The notes under the pieces are model-generated. The model ran no database searches and was not told the origin of the DNA. It worked only from the letters and a program-made list of their open reading frames with translations. The position numbers were made by a program, and so were the translations under genes. This document shows positions 23,010 to 31,435 of a DNA stretch of 37,026 nt, piece after piece. The DNA is from DYEC01 sp034434695 (GTDB lineage: Bacteria; Chloroflexota; Anaerolineae; Anaerolineales; Anaerolineaceae), in assembly GCA_034434695.1 (NCBI GenBank), contig DAOTYY010000018.1, forward strand, positions 1-37,026. Reading direction: 5' to 3'. Numbering within the stretch: the stretch's first letter is position 1; the number at the start of each line of letters is the position of its first letter.

Positions 23010-25551
23010 ACGCATCGAACAGGCGCTGAACCTTTCCTCTGGACACCGCTTTTATATCCTGTATGGCAGCGGCATCGAAGATGTCTTTATCACGCCGCAG
23101 GGGGAAGAGCAAACGATTGAGCGCGTCTTACTGGACTTTCTGAAATCAAAGGGTTTTGAGCGGGTGGCGTTTATTGCCCCGCATAAATCGGTCTATTTTC
23201 TGGACGGCGAATCGGAAGAACTGGCTTCTCCGCTCCGTCTTGCCCGTCTTCCCCGTCAGGTGCGCGAAGCGCAGACCGAAATGGTGTACTTGAGCGATGG
23301 TCCGCTGGCGGCGCGCATGTTGCTCAAGCCGCGCGGCGGCGATCAGCCCGCGCCGCAGCACGCCGCAATGGGCGACGTCTTTGCGATTCGAATGCTGGAT
23401 GCTATCCTGCGCGACCAGACGACCTGCCGTTCAGCGGTGGTTTTCGTTCAGGCGGAAACCTATCTGCAATATGTGGATGACCCGCGCACGCTGGCGGGGG
23501 TGGTCGGCGAATGGACGCGCCTGCCGGCGGCAAATCCGAATATCTGCCTTTTCCTCTTTTCTGCGGATACGTATGCAGACTTGAGCGAGCTGGCTCAGCG
23601 CATTCCTATTCCCGAACTGCGCAGTTTCATCCTGCGCCGGCGCAGTGAGCCTGCGCGTGCGGTGAATCTGGCACAGATCGGCGACCCCACCCGCGGCGAA
23701 GTCGGGCGGCTGCTCATCCATCTGGAGCAAAAGCGCGGGCTGCGCCTGCCGCTGGACGAGCGGCAAAAGCTGGCGGACTGGATCGCCGGCGAAGGCGGCA
23801 GAGCGCGCCTGTGGCTCAACCGTTTGAGCATCTTTCCGCAGTTTGACCTGCAACAGGCTCGGCTCAGCGGCTGGTTTTCCGGCGTTCGTCCGGGCGAGCT
23901 GTCTATTCAGGAGCGGTTGGACGCGCTGGTGGGTCTGGAGGCGGTCAAACAGCGCATTTTTGAATTAGCCGCCTGGCTGGCAGTGCAAAAAAAGCGCAGC
24001 AAAACGAACGTGGACGAGTTTCCTCTTTTGCATTTGATGTTTAGCGGCAATCCCGGCACGGGCAAGACTACCGTTGCCCGCTTGATCGGCGAAATCTATC
24101 ACGACATTGGCATCCTGCAACGCGGTCATCTGGTGGAAGCGCAGGCGGGTGATCTGGTGGCGGATTATGTCGGCGGCACAAGCATCAAGACCAACCGGCT
24201 GGTGGATCAGGCGTTGGACGGCGTGTTGTTTTTAGATGAAGCCTATATGCTCACCGAAGAGGGGCGCGGCGGTTTTGGACAGGAAGCGCTGGATACGCTC
24301 TTGATGCGCATGGAAAACGACCGTCACCGTCTGGTGGTGGTCGTGGCGGGGTACCCTGAAAAGATGGCGCGCTTCCGCCAAGCCAACCCCGGTCTGGCGC
24401 GGCGCATCCCGGCGGAAAACGTTTTTGTCTTTGAGGATTATTCCCCTGAACAGCTCTGGCTGATTTTACAGCGGATGCTGGCAGAACGTCAGCTTTCCCT
24501 CTCGGCTGAAGTTGAAGCCGCGCTCAAAGAGATCGTCGCTGGGCTGTATCACAGCCGCGATGAGACCTTCGGCAACGCCGGCGAGATGCGCAATCTGGCG
24601 GAGGCGCTAGACCGCCGCCGCGCGGCGCGGCTGTTTCAGCATCACCTTCCGGCGGATACGCCTGTGTCCGTTGAGGATATCCCCGAAAGCTACCGCGCTT
24701 ACCTGCCGCCGCCGCTGCCAAAGCTGGAGGAGGTTTTTGCCGAACTCGATCAACTGGTCGGGCTGGCGCCGGTCAAGCGCAGCCTGCGGCGTCTGGCGCG
24801 GCGCGTTCAGTTTGAGCAGGCGCGGCGCAGCCGGGACCCTGCTCTGCCCGCGGCAAACCTGCTGATGCACATGGTTTTTCTGGGCAACCCCGGCACGGGA
24901 AAGACCACCGTCGCCCGGCTGGTAGGGCAGATTTACCGCTCGCTGGGCATCCTGAAACGCGGGCATGTCGTTGAGGTCGCCCGCGCTGATCTGGTAGCGG
25001 GTTACGTCGGGCAGACTGCCCTGCGCACGATGGCGGCGGTTAAGAAGGCGCTGGACGGCGTGCTCTTTATTGATGAGGCTTATGCGCTGGAGCGGGAAAG
25101 CGAGCAGGATTTTGGGCGTGAGGCGGTGGATACGCTGGTCAAGGCGATGGAAGATTACCGCGACAGGCTGGTGGTGATCGCTGCTGGTTATCCCAAGCCG
25201 ATGAAGCGCTTTATCCGCAGTAACCCCGGCTTGCGTTCACGCTTTCCGCTGGTATTGGACTTTCCCGATTTTACCCGTGAGGAACTTGGCGAAATTTTGC
25301 GCCGTTTAGCCGAGCGCGAGAAGTTTTTGATCAGTGATGAAGTGAGCGAAAAGGCATTGAATTACTTAATGGCGAATAAAAAACTGGCAGAGGCAGAATT
25401 TGGCAATGCGCGGAGTGTTCGCATCTGCTTCGAGCAGATGAAGAATCACCTTGCAGAAAGATTATTTGGGGATAAGGATAACCTATCCATACCTTCAAAT
25501 TATTCAGCATTGTTCACGTTCTTACCTCAGGATGTTCCGGACATACAATAA
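22999..25551 (+). CDS. Double AAA+ ATPase of the CbbX/CfxQ (SpoVK/EccA-like) class
   Basis: A protein of 850 residues with two CbbX-type AAA modules in tandem after an N-terminal region of about 300 residues that I do not recognise. Walker A is GNPGTGKTT at 350-358 and again from 629; the Walker B motifs are LFLDEAY and LFIDEAY. Both modules have the pore-region signature of the family and look catalytically intact. CbbX remodels Rubisco and EccA serves type VII secretion; neither Rubisco nor ESX genes are here. The ATG overlaps the end of the coiled-coil gene by 11 bases. The likely job is ATP-driven remodelling of a partner protein, perhaps one of the two upstream products. Confidence 0.9.
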   Translation: MSVERIEQALNLSSGHRFYILYGSGIEDVFITPQGEEQTIERVLLDFLKSKGFERVAFIAPHKSVYFLDGESEELASPLRLARLPRQVREAQTEMVYLSDGPLAARMLLKPRGGDQPAPQHAAMGDVFAIRMLDAILRDQTTCRSAVVFVQAETYLQYVDDPRTLAGVVGEWTRLPAANPNICLFLFSADTYADLSELAQRIPIPELRSFILRRRSEPARAVNLAQIGDPTRGEVGRLLIHLEQKRGLRLPLDERQKLADWIAGEGGRARLWLNRLSIFPQFDLQQARLSGWFSGVRPGELSIQERLDALVGLEAVKQRIFELAAWLAVQKKRSKTNVDEFPLLHLMFSGNPGTGKTTVARLIGEIYHDIGILQRGHLVEAQAGDLVADYVGGTSIKTNRLVDQALDGVLFLDEAYMLTEEGRGGFGQEALDTLLMRMENDRHRLVVVVAGYPEKMARFRQANPGLARRIPAENVFVFEDYSPEQLWLILQRMLAERQLSLSAEVEAALKEIVAGLYHSRDETFGNAGEMRNLAEALDRRRAARLFQHHLPADTPVSVEDIPESYRAYLPPPLPKLEEVFAELDQLVGLAPVKRSLRRLARRVQFEQARRSRDPALPAANLLMHMVFLGNPGTGKTTVARLVGQIYRSLGILKRGHVVEVARADLVAGYVGQTALRTMAAVKKALDGVLFIDEAYALERESEQDFGREAVDTLVKAMEDYRDRLVVIAAGYPKPMKRFIRSNPGLRSRFPLVLDFPDFTREELGEILRRLAEREKFLISDEVSEKALNYLMANKKLAEAEFGNARSVRICFEQMKNHLAERLFGDKDNLSIPSNYSALFTFLPQDVPDIQ

Positions 25552-25622
25552 CAATATAAAGAGATTTCGTAATTCGAAGCCAAAACGGACAGGTATCTGT
25601 TAGAATTGTTTATGTCTTCCCG

Positions 25623-26063
25623 ATGTCTGGCGCATACGCAAGGCGTGAAAACGCGAGGAGAACTTTGTCCTCCAAAAAATTTTCTCCAATTGTTTTTGTT
25701 ATTCTCCTGATCACTGCCTCAATTTGTATCTGTATTCTCATGCTGATTACAATGGTGTGGTGGTTATCTACACGCAGTGGGGCGGATGCATTGGGCTCCA
25801 CACCACCCAATGCGCGTGTCCTTATCCATGTTGAAAATGATGGCTGCCATGTTACCCGCACAGAAGTTGAGGGAAGAGACACAATTCGGTTGCTCACCTG
25901 GGTAGTGCAAGACATGGATGGCTACACCGTTTTGGAGCGCCTTGCCGATCATGAATATACCTATGGATATTTTCGCGGTGGGCAGTACCGCATTCATCTC
26001 AAGGCGTGGCATCAGGGACGCTACTGGCGAATCAGCAATGAGGTTATTGTGAGCTGCCCCTGA
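25623..26063 (+). CDS. Small membrane-anchored protein with PKD/Ig-like outer domain
   Basis: A protein of 146 residues. A single strongly hydrophobic helix at about 23-47 (IVFVILLITASICICILMLI) follows a basic N-terminus, and about 90 residues would lie outside. The outer part has the pattern W-x-x-D-x-D-G...Y-x-x-G-x-Y-x-x-x-L...V-x-C, like a PKD-type beta sandwich, with two cysteines that could bridge. ATG 25623 is assumed; a TTG at 25665 with GAGGAG 4 bases upstream is an alternative and would still keep the helix. It is AT-richer than the gene before it. The function is unknown. Confidence 0.7.
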   Translation: MSGAYARRENARRTLSSKKFSPIVFVILLITASICICILMLITMVWWLSTRSGADALGSTPPNARVLIHVENDGCHVTRTEVEGRDTIRLLTWVVQDMDGYTVLERLADHEYTYGYFRGGQYRIHLKAWHQGRYWRISNEVIVSCP

Positions 26064-26150
26064 GCCATTCACTACAAAGTTTTCCAAATACGGAGTCGGC
26101 TGGGCGTATTGCCCCGAGCTTTGATCTGCCCGCGATGCGGTCATCATCGG

Positions 26151-26156
26151 TATAAT
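26151..26156 (+). promoter_or_regulatory. Candidate -10 element before the glycosyltransferase gene
   Basis: A perfect TATAAT lies 38 bases upstream of the ATG at 26194, but no good -35 hexamer is found at 16-18 bases. It would need an activator or is chance. Confidence 0.25.
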
Positions 26157-26193
26157 TATCCCCTGAAAGAAATCCTTCTGCATAATTGAAGCC

Positions 26194-28560
26194 ATGACCC
26201 AAAGCACTACATCTCGCCCACGATTTACCCTGCCCATTTGGATATTTGATTTCCTGCTGATCATTCTGATACTGGTCGGCATTGGCTACCGATTTTCATG
26301 GGCGAACTGGAATCAGGATGCTCAATTACACCCTGATGAATACGGGCTAACCAATACGCTCACCGCCCTGCAGATGCCGCAGAGCCTTGCCGAATATTTT
26401 AATACGCGCATCTCCCCGCTCAGCCCTTACCATAAGTACAATCCGGATGGCAGTTTGCTCGCCAATGGTCCGAATAATCGTATGCGCTGGGGGCAATTGC
26501 CCATGATCATCATCCGCGCTGCCGCCGAGGCGAGCGGGAATACAGGTTACAACGAACTGCGTCTGTTGGGCAGGCGGCTTTCGGCGCTGGCGGATACGCT
26601 GGCAGTGCTCCTGCTCTACCTCATCGGAAGACGGTTATATAGCCAGCGCGTTGGACTGCTGGCGGCGGCGCTTTCGGCGCTGGCGGTGATGCAAATCCAG
26701 CAATCGCATTTCATGACGGTGGATAACTTCGGCACGTTCTTTACCCTGCTGGCGCTCTATGCCGCCGTGCGCATTGCTGAACAGCCTTCGCTGGAGCGGA
26801 GACCGCCAGAGAACCATTACCGCCTGAAGCCCGCCATGGCTGGCTGGTATGCCCTGTTTGGAGCGGCGGCGGGGATGGCGCTGGCGTGCAAGATCAACCT
26901 GCTGCCGCTGACCGGCATGGTCGTGGTGGCGGCTTTCCTCAGCATTGCCGATCTCAAACTGCGCCGGCACAGTGACCTGCGGCGCATCTTTGCCTATACC
27001 GTTTTGCTGCTTTTCCTTTCTGCGTTGGCGGCGGCGTTTGCCTTTCGCCTGACCCAGCCGATGGCGTTCCGTGCCCCGCAGGGCGACACTTCCCTGCTGA
27101 CTTTGCATCTTAACCCGGACTGGCTGGACAGCATGAAGGTGGCGCAGATGGAATCCAACGGCATCGGCGGCGGACCGCCGGGGGAACAGTGGGCGGCGCG
27201 CCCTGCCATCCTTTTCCCGTTGATGAACATGGTCGTTTGGGGGATGGGACTGCCGCTGGGGGTCGCCGCCTGGACGGGGTTTGCGCTGGCGGGGTGGCGC
27301 GTGCTGCGCGGCAGGGCGGACTGGCGTGCCCATCTCTTGCCGCTGGTCTGGACGGGCGGGTATTTCCTGTTTATGGGAACGCGCTGGGTCAAATCGGTGC
27401 GTTACTTTCTGCCCGTTTATCCCCTGCTGGCATTGCTGGCAGCCTGGCTGCTGCTGACCGTTTGGCAGTCTGCGCAGGGGCGGGGCTGGCGCAAAGCCGG
27501 CGCAGCGCTCCTGCTTTGCGGCGTGCTGGGTGGCACGCTGGTCTGGGCAAATGCTTTTGTCGGCGCGGTCTATCGCCAGCCGCACACGCGCCTGCGGGCC
27601 AGCGACTGGATCATCCAAAACATTCCTGCGCCGGTGCATCTGGAGCTGGAAACGCCGGACGGCATCCGCTTTCAACCGCTGGCTGTGCCGGACGGCTTTA
27701 CGCTTGCGCCGGGCGAGGAACGGACGCTGAGCTTTACCGCCCGTGAGAGCGGCGCTTTGCGCTCGGTCACCCTGCCGCGCCTGTTCAACCCGGCGGACCA
27801 GCCGGCGGAGCTGATTCTGACCCTGCGGCAGGAGGCGGCGGTCAATTCGCCGCTGGAGCAGGTAACACTCACTGCGCCGCCTGCGGGCACAGCGCGGCGC
27901 GGCAGAACGGTTCAGGCGCAGTTTCGCAGCGCGCATCTACAAGCCGGCAGTTTGATCCTGCTCACCTTGCGCAACCCGTCGCCCGTTCCGTTGACCGTTT
28001 ACCGTCTGACCCTTGCCAATGAATCTTGGGATGAGGGACTGCCTGTTCCCCGCCCGCCCTACGATCCTTTTGGCGAGTTTTATCGCGGCGTGACCATGGA
28101 AGTACGCTGGTATGATGATGAAAACAAACGCCAGATGTTTTATGAGGTGCTTTTGGAGGCGGATTATGTCATTCTTCCCAGCCAGCGCGCCATCTGGAGC
28201 GTTGCCCGCCTGCAGTTGACTTACCCGATGACCATTGAATACTACCGGGCGCTCTTTGATGGTCGGCTGGGGTTTGAGCAGGCGGCGCATTTTGAGGCGC
28301 CGTGGCGGATTGGCGGGCTGTATATCTCGGATGTCGGCGGTGCAGTGCGCTGGGGTTCGCCCCCGCCTTTGCCGTTGTTTAACTTCAACTTCTTTGCCGC
28401 CGAAGAAGCCTTCAGCGTCTATGATCACCCGCCGGTGTGGATTTTCGCCAAAAGGGAGGAGTTTGACCTTGCGCAGGTTCAGCGGGTGTTGGGCAGTTTT
28501 GACCTCAGTCAGGTGGTGGTGCAGTCGCCACGCGAGGCGCGCCCCAAACCGATAGAGTGA
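26194..28560 (+). CDS. GT39-family membrane glycosyltransferase (PMT-like)
   Basis: A protein of 788 residues related to dolichyl-phosphate-mannose mannosyltransferases and ArnT-like enzymes, which move sugars from lipid carriers to proteins or lipids on the outer face of the membrane. The first outer loop has the catalytic acidic pair in LHPDEY (Asp48-Glu49), and VDNFGTFFTLL marks the next loop. About ten membrane helices fill residues 15-475. The last 300 residues are soluble and include EYYRALFDGRLGF and VYDHPPVWIF, a tail that I associate with Chloroflexota members; it may bind the acceptor. It does not appear to be in an operon: 130 bases separate it from the upstream gene and over 400 from the next. 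Confidence 0.88.
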   Translation: MTQSTTSRPRFTLPIWIFDFLLIILILVGIGYRFSWANWNQDAQLHPDEYGLTNTLTALQMPQSLAEYFNTRISPLSPYHKYNPDGSLLANGPNNRMRWGQLPMIIIRAAAEASGNTGYNELRLLGRRLSALADTLAVLLLYLIGRRLYSQRVGLLAAALSALAVMQIQQSHFMTVDNFGTFFTLLALYAAVRIAEQPSLERRPPENHYRLKPAMAGWYALFGAAAGMALACKINLLPLTGMVVVAAFLSIADLKLRRHSDLRRIFAYTVLLLFLSALAAAFAFRLTQPMAFRAPQGDTSLLTLHLNPDWLDSMKVAQMESNGIGGGPPGEQWAARPAILFPLMNMVVWGMGLPLGVAAWTGFALAGWRVLRGRADWRAHLLPLVWTGGYFLFMGTRWVKSVRYFLPVYPLLALLAAWLLLTVWQSAQGRGWRKAGAALLLCGVLGGTLVWANAFVGAVYRQPHTRLRASDWIIQNIPAPVHLELETPDGIRFQPLAVPDGFTLAPGEERTLSFTARESGALRSVTLPRLFNPADQPAELILTLRQEAAVNSPLEQVTLTAPPAGTARRGRTVQAQFRSAHLQAGSLILLTLRNPSPVPLTVYRLTLANESWDEGLPVPRPPYDPFGEFYRGVTMEVRWYDDENKRQMFYEVLLEADYVILPSQRAIWSVARLQLTYPMTIEYYRALFDGRLGFEQAAHFEAPWRIGGLYISDVGGAVRWGSPPPLPLFNFNFFAAEEAFSVYDHPPVWIFAKREEFDLAQVQRVLGSFDLSQVVVQSPREARPKPIE

Positions 28561-28621
28561 GGGGTTGCTGTTGCGGCGTTTGCCTGTTGTGCCATTATAT
28601 CGTTGGGTTACTTGTCTCAGT

Positions 28622-28651
28622 TGTGAGAAGTTTGTGAGAGAAATAGCAGGG
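28622..28651 (+). promoter_or_regulatory. 11-bp-phased direct repeats, operator candidate 1
   Basis: TGTGAGAA (28622-28629) and TGTGAGAG (28633-28640) are spaced 11 bases apart, with a weaker third unit (TAGCAGGG) at 28644-28651. Tandem direct repeats with an 11-bp period are the usual form of PhoB/OmpR-type winged-helix sites. The block is followed at fixed distance by GATGAAGCATCAT (28659-28671 region), which also recurs near 32839-32850. See the matching block at 32791-32831. Confidence 0.5.
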
Positions 28652-28732
28652 GGATGGGATGAAGCATCATAGATAATACCAGCCTTTTTCCAGTATATTG
28701 TCAGTAGATGCGGAAACAAGGAGGTCTACAGG

Positions 28733-28768
28733 ATGAAGTACCACAGAAAAATCATTGAGCAAAGTTAG
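28733..28768 (+). CDS. Possible 11-residue leader peptide
   Basis: ATG at 28733 opens an 11-codon frame (MKYHRKIIEQS) ending in TAG at 28766, with a perfect AAGGAGGT site 7 bases upstream. The rest of the 28561-29011 stretch holds two more AAGGAGGT motifs (28772-28779 and 28870-28877) but no long frame, then a strong hairpin at 28907-28941. The arrangement recalls a translated leader ahead of an attenuator. It may equally be the remains of a lost gene. Confidence 0.3.
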   Translation: MKYHRKIIEQS

Positions 28769-28906
28769 TTAAAGGAGGTGATGCCGGTTGCTTGATTGAG
28801 TTCTTGTCTTCGTAACATTAGGGTGATAGTCGCTGAAATGTATCCTGTAGAGAGAAAATACAAGTGACCAAGGAGGTGCGAGCGATAGATTACAAACTTT
28901 TGATAC

Positions 28907-28941
28907 CAAGAGAGATGTGTTTTCAAAACGCATCTCTCTTG
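28907..28941 (+). terminator. Long hairpin before the membrane-protein gene (terminator or attenuator)
   Basis: CAAGAGAGATG pairs with CATCTCTCTTG over 11 bp, and inner bases GTTTT/AAAAC extend the stem to about 16 bp with one mismatch. Only a short CTATTT follows, so termination may be partial. It lies between the leader region and the TATAAT at 28967, and could end an upstream transcript or act as an attenuator. Confidence 0.5.
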
Positions 28942-28966
28942 CTATTTAGCTGGAAGTCACTTATTG

Positions 28967-28972
28967 TATAAT
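28967..28972 (+). promoter_or_regulatory. Candidate -10 element for the membrane-protein gene
   Basis: A perfect TATAAT lies 40 bases upstream of the chosen ATG at 29012 and just behind the hairpin at 28907-28941. The -35 position (ATTTAG) is poor. It would let the gene be transcribed independently of the repeat-controlled region further upstream. Confidence 0.35.
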
Positions 28973-29011
28973 GAATTCAGGTTGTCCGTTGATAATAAGG
29001 GGCTGGGACTT

Positions 29012-31435
29012 ATGACTGAAAAAAGCGCAGCGCCAGACGAAACCAAAAACAGCGTGCTGGGGGATTGTTTGTTTTGGCTTGTTTTGTTGCTTCTCTTCGT
29101 GGGCTTAAGCGTGGGCTTTTATCTTTCTAGGTTTTTGGGGTTTCCTAATTTCACATGGCTGCTGGTTTGTAATGCTGGCGTAATTGCGCTAATTGTCGTT
29201 GTTCGTTTGATTCCCAGCCTTTGGCGAAGCTACCGCTGGGTATTGCTGCTTTTGCTGATAGTTTTGATTTTCCTGATGAACATTCTATGGTGTAAAAACG
29301 GTTTTGCGATAGCCAATCTGGAAAAGCCCGTTCTTGGCGAATATGACATCTCCCCTTGCCAGACAGTGCTTTTTGTTGAAACGCCTGATCAGGTGTTGTA
29401 CGAAAATGTTTCCTCTTCAGCTATGACAATCTGGGGGACTTGCACTCCGCCTTGTCCATGCCGGCGCTTCACCCTCGTATCAGAAGATTTCAGCCTCCTC
29501 TTTGCCAAGAAGGAGGATGATGCTGCTTTGCAGTGGCGCAGCCAGTGGATATTCTCCCTGCCGAACGACGGCAGCGCGCTCACTTTCTTGCTGAAACCAA
29601 GCGCAAGACTTGAAAGTTCTCGGCAGGTGAAGCTGAAACTCTTTTTTGCCGATGGCGTTATGGTTCTTTCCAAAAATCCGATTCGCTTTGAAGGGCGAGC
29701 TGAATCTCAACGCCGGGTGTGGTTGAATGATGGGCTGGATGCCGGTATCCTCGTTTCGCTGGTTACTGGCGCGCTTGCCGCCTTAAAACAATTGGAGGAA
29801 GAGAAACAAAAAAAGGAAGAGGAAGCTGCAAAGCGCCAGAGAGAATGGTTCCTCGATCAGTTTGAGAATAAGCTGAAAAGCGCAGAACTTGTTAAGACAC
29901 TTGAGGAGTATCTCGAGTTCCTTAAGAGCCATGCAGACTGGGAAAAAGACTTGAAGGAGCGTTTCATCAACACTTTGAATACGTTGACGAACGGGGAAAT
30001 ATTCTGGAACACGTTGAAGGAGCAGACTCTGGAGAACGCAGAGCGGGCTGTCGAGCTGTGGAAAGCTCTTTATGAAGCACTCGGTGCAAGCCCGCCAGAG
30101 CATCTTGAGCGATCGAGCGCAGCGTTCAAAGTGCGGGAAGGCAAAGCTGGCTTAGTCCCCGAAGCATGGCAACACGGAATAGACTGTATTCTGTCGTTGC
30201 TGAAAGATAACTCCGAAAGCACTCCAATCGTCCAGCGAATTGTTGGAGCTTTACTGCCAGAAGAAAAAAACGACATTGTCCAAAACGCCCAGAAAGACAG
30301 CGAGAGTATATCTAAATTGCTGCTTCTTAAGCTCGAATTAAACTTTCCTGGTCCGAATCCCCTTGTTCCCTTTATCTTTGCAGATTATGCTGTTTCGTAC
30401 CCTGACGACGATCAAGGCTTGAAACAATGGCTGCAAAGGCGCGGTTTAATCCACTCTCCTTTCTTGGATGCGGCTACGCCGTTCACTAGACTGCCAGCCC
30501 CGAATGAAGAAGGGTTTTTTCTGGATCGGGTAAATGCCGGCTATCAGTTTGAGGGCTTGCAGCACATTTCTTGTTCCTTCAGAACCGAATGGGACCTGCG
30601 CGCTGCAGTTTATAGCTATTGCGCTGACATGCCGCAAAGCGCTGCCTTGAAGACCTTTATCGTGCTGCTTCTTCCATCTCTAATGATTGAGTTCAAGCAG
30701 TCTAGTCTCTATGAAATGCTCATGCATGGTGTTGCAGAGCAGTGGCTGCATACGCTAGCAAATGAACCTGCTTATTGGTATGCGCTTCGTGATTCTCAGC
30801 AGGCTTTGCTGGAACAGTTGTTGCTCTGGCATACGGGCGGCAGTGATGGGGTAGTGACCAAGCTGTATTGGTATGGTAAGGATAACGGGGGAAAAACGCT
30901 CAAAAGGTTTATTGAGAAAATGTCCGCCGGCTTGAAACCTTTGGCAGCTTTGTCCTCCCTGCCTGCCAATTCAATCAGCACCGTGCTCAATCTGCGTCCT
31001 CATTTTGCCGATCAAACCCTGTTCTTGTTGACTTCTGTGGCGTTAACTCCTGCGGATGAGCAGCTTAACCTTCGAAATTCTGCCGCTTTGTTTCACCGTT
31101 TTGAAAGGATTGCCGGCTGGCTGTGCTGGCATCGCTGCCGGCTGGTTTGTTTTCAGATCTCGGCGGTGGATTGGTTTAAGCTGGAGAAGGATGTGCTCAT
31201 CCGAAAATGTAATGAGCGCGTTCGGTATTGTGTCCCGCCTGATATGACTATTGAAGCACTGGATGATCTCTTTGCTCCACACGATGGACCGTCCGCCGAA
31301 GATATGTTAGCCCAAAAAGCGGGCGGCTCGCTGGGCGAGATGGTGCGTTTGGGGCAAAAATTGCTCTTGCAGCATGTTGCCAGAGATCCGCTTCAAGATG
31401 ATCTATGCATTGAGGAATTAAACGCGTTAACATGA
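29012..31435 (+). CDS. Large membrane protein with coiled coil, unknown function
   Basis: A protein of 807 residues that I do not recognise. Three membrane helices lie in the first 110 residues. A beta-rich Cys-containing segment follows (DISPCQTVLF, CTPPCPCRRF), then a possible fourth helix near DAGILVSLVTGALAAL, a charged coiled coil (KQLEEEKQKKEEEAAKR), and about 450 mostly helical residues without a P-loop. ATG 29012 is chosen because AAGGGG lies 9 bases upstream; TTG 28964 would overlap the promoter. Its end overlaps the next gene as ATGA, so it is coupled to the DNA-binding ATPase-like protein. It could be a membrane sensor or effector for the ATPases downstream; this is inference. Codon use is AT-richer than in the upstream genes. 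Confidence 0.85.
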   Translation: MTEKSAAPDETKNSVLGDCLFWLVLLLLFVGLSVGFYLSRFLGFPNFTWLLVCNAGVIALIVVVRLIPSLWRSYRWVLLLLLIVLIFLMNILWCKNGFAIANLEKPVLGEYDISPCQTVLFVETPDQVLYENVSSSAMTIWGTCTPPCPCRRFTLVSEDFSLLFAKKEDDAALQWRSQWIFSLPNDGSALTFLLKPSARLESSRQVKLKLFFADGVMVLSKNPIRFEGRAESQRRVWLNDGLDAGILVSLVTGALAALKQLEEEKQKKEEEAAKRQREWFLDQFENKLKSAELVKTLEEYLEFLKSHADWEKDLKERFINTLNTLTNGEIFWNTLKEQTLENAERAVELWKALYEALGASPPEHLERSSAAFKVREGKAGLVPEAWQHGIDCILSLLKDNSESTPIVQRIVGALLPEEKNDIVQNAQKDSESISKLLLLKLELNFPGPNPLVPFIFADYAVSYPDDDQGLKQWLQRRGLIHSPFLDAATPFTRLPAPNEEGFFLDRVNAGYQFEGLQHISCSFRTEWDLRAAVYSYCADMPQSAALKTFIVLLLPSLMIEFKQSSLYEMLMHGVAEQWLHTLANEPAYWYALRDSQQALLEQLLLWHTGGSDGVVTKLYWYGKDNGGKTLKRFIEKMSAGLKPLAALSSLPANSISTVLNLRPHFADQTLFLLTSVALTPADEQLNLRNSAALFHRFERIAGWLCWHRCRLVCFQISAVDWFKLEKDVLIRKCNERVRYCVPPDMTIEALDDLFAPHDGPSAEDMLAQKAGGSLGEMVRLGQKLLLQHVARDPLQDDLCIEELNALT

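Noticed and set aside
28772..28795. A rRNA 3'-end fragment or a four-codon gene
   Set aside because: AAAGGAGGTGAT resembles the reverse complement of the 16S 3' end, but the match is only the Shine-Dalgarno complement and the flanks do not fit. The ATG at 28781 lies too close to the site and opens only four codons.
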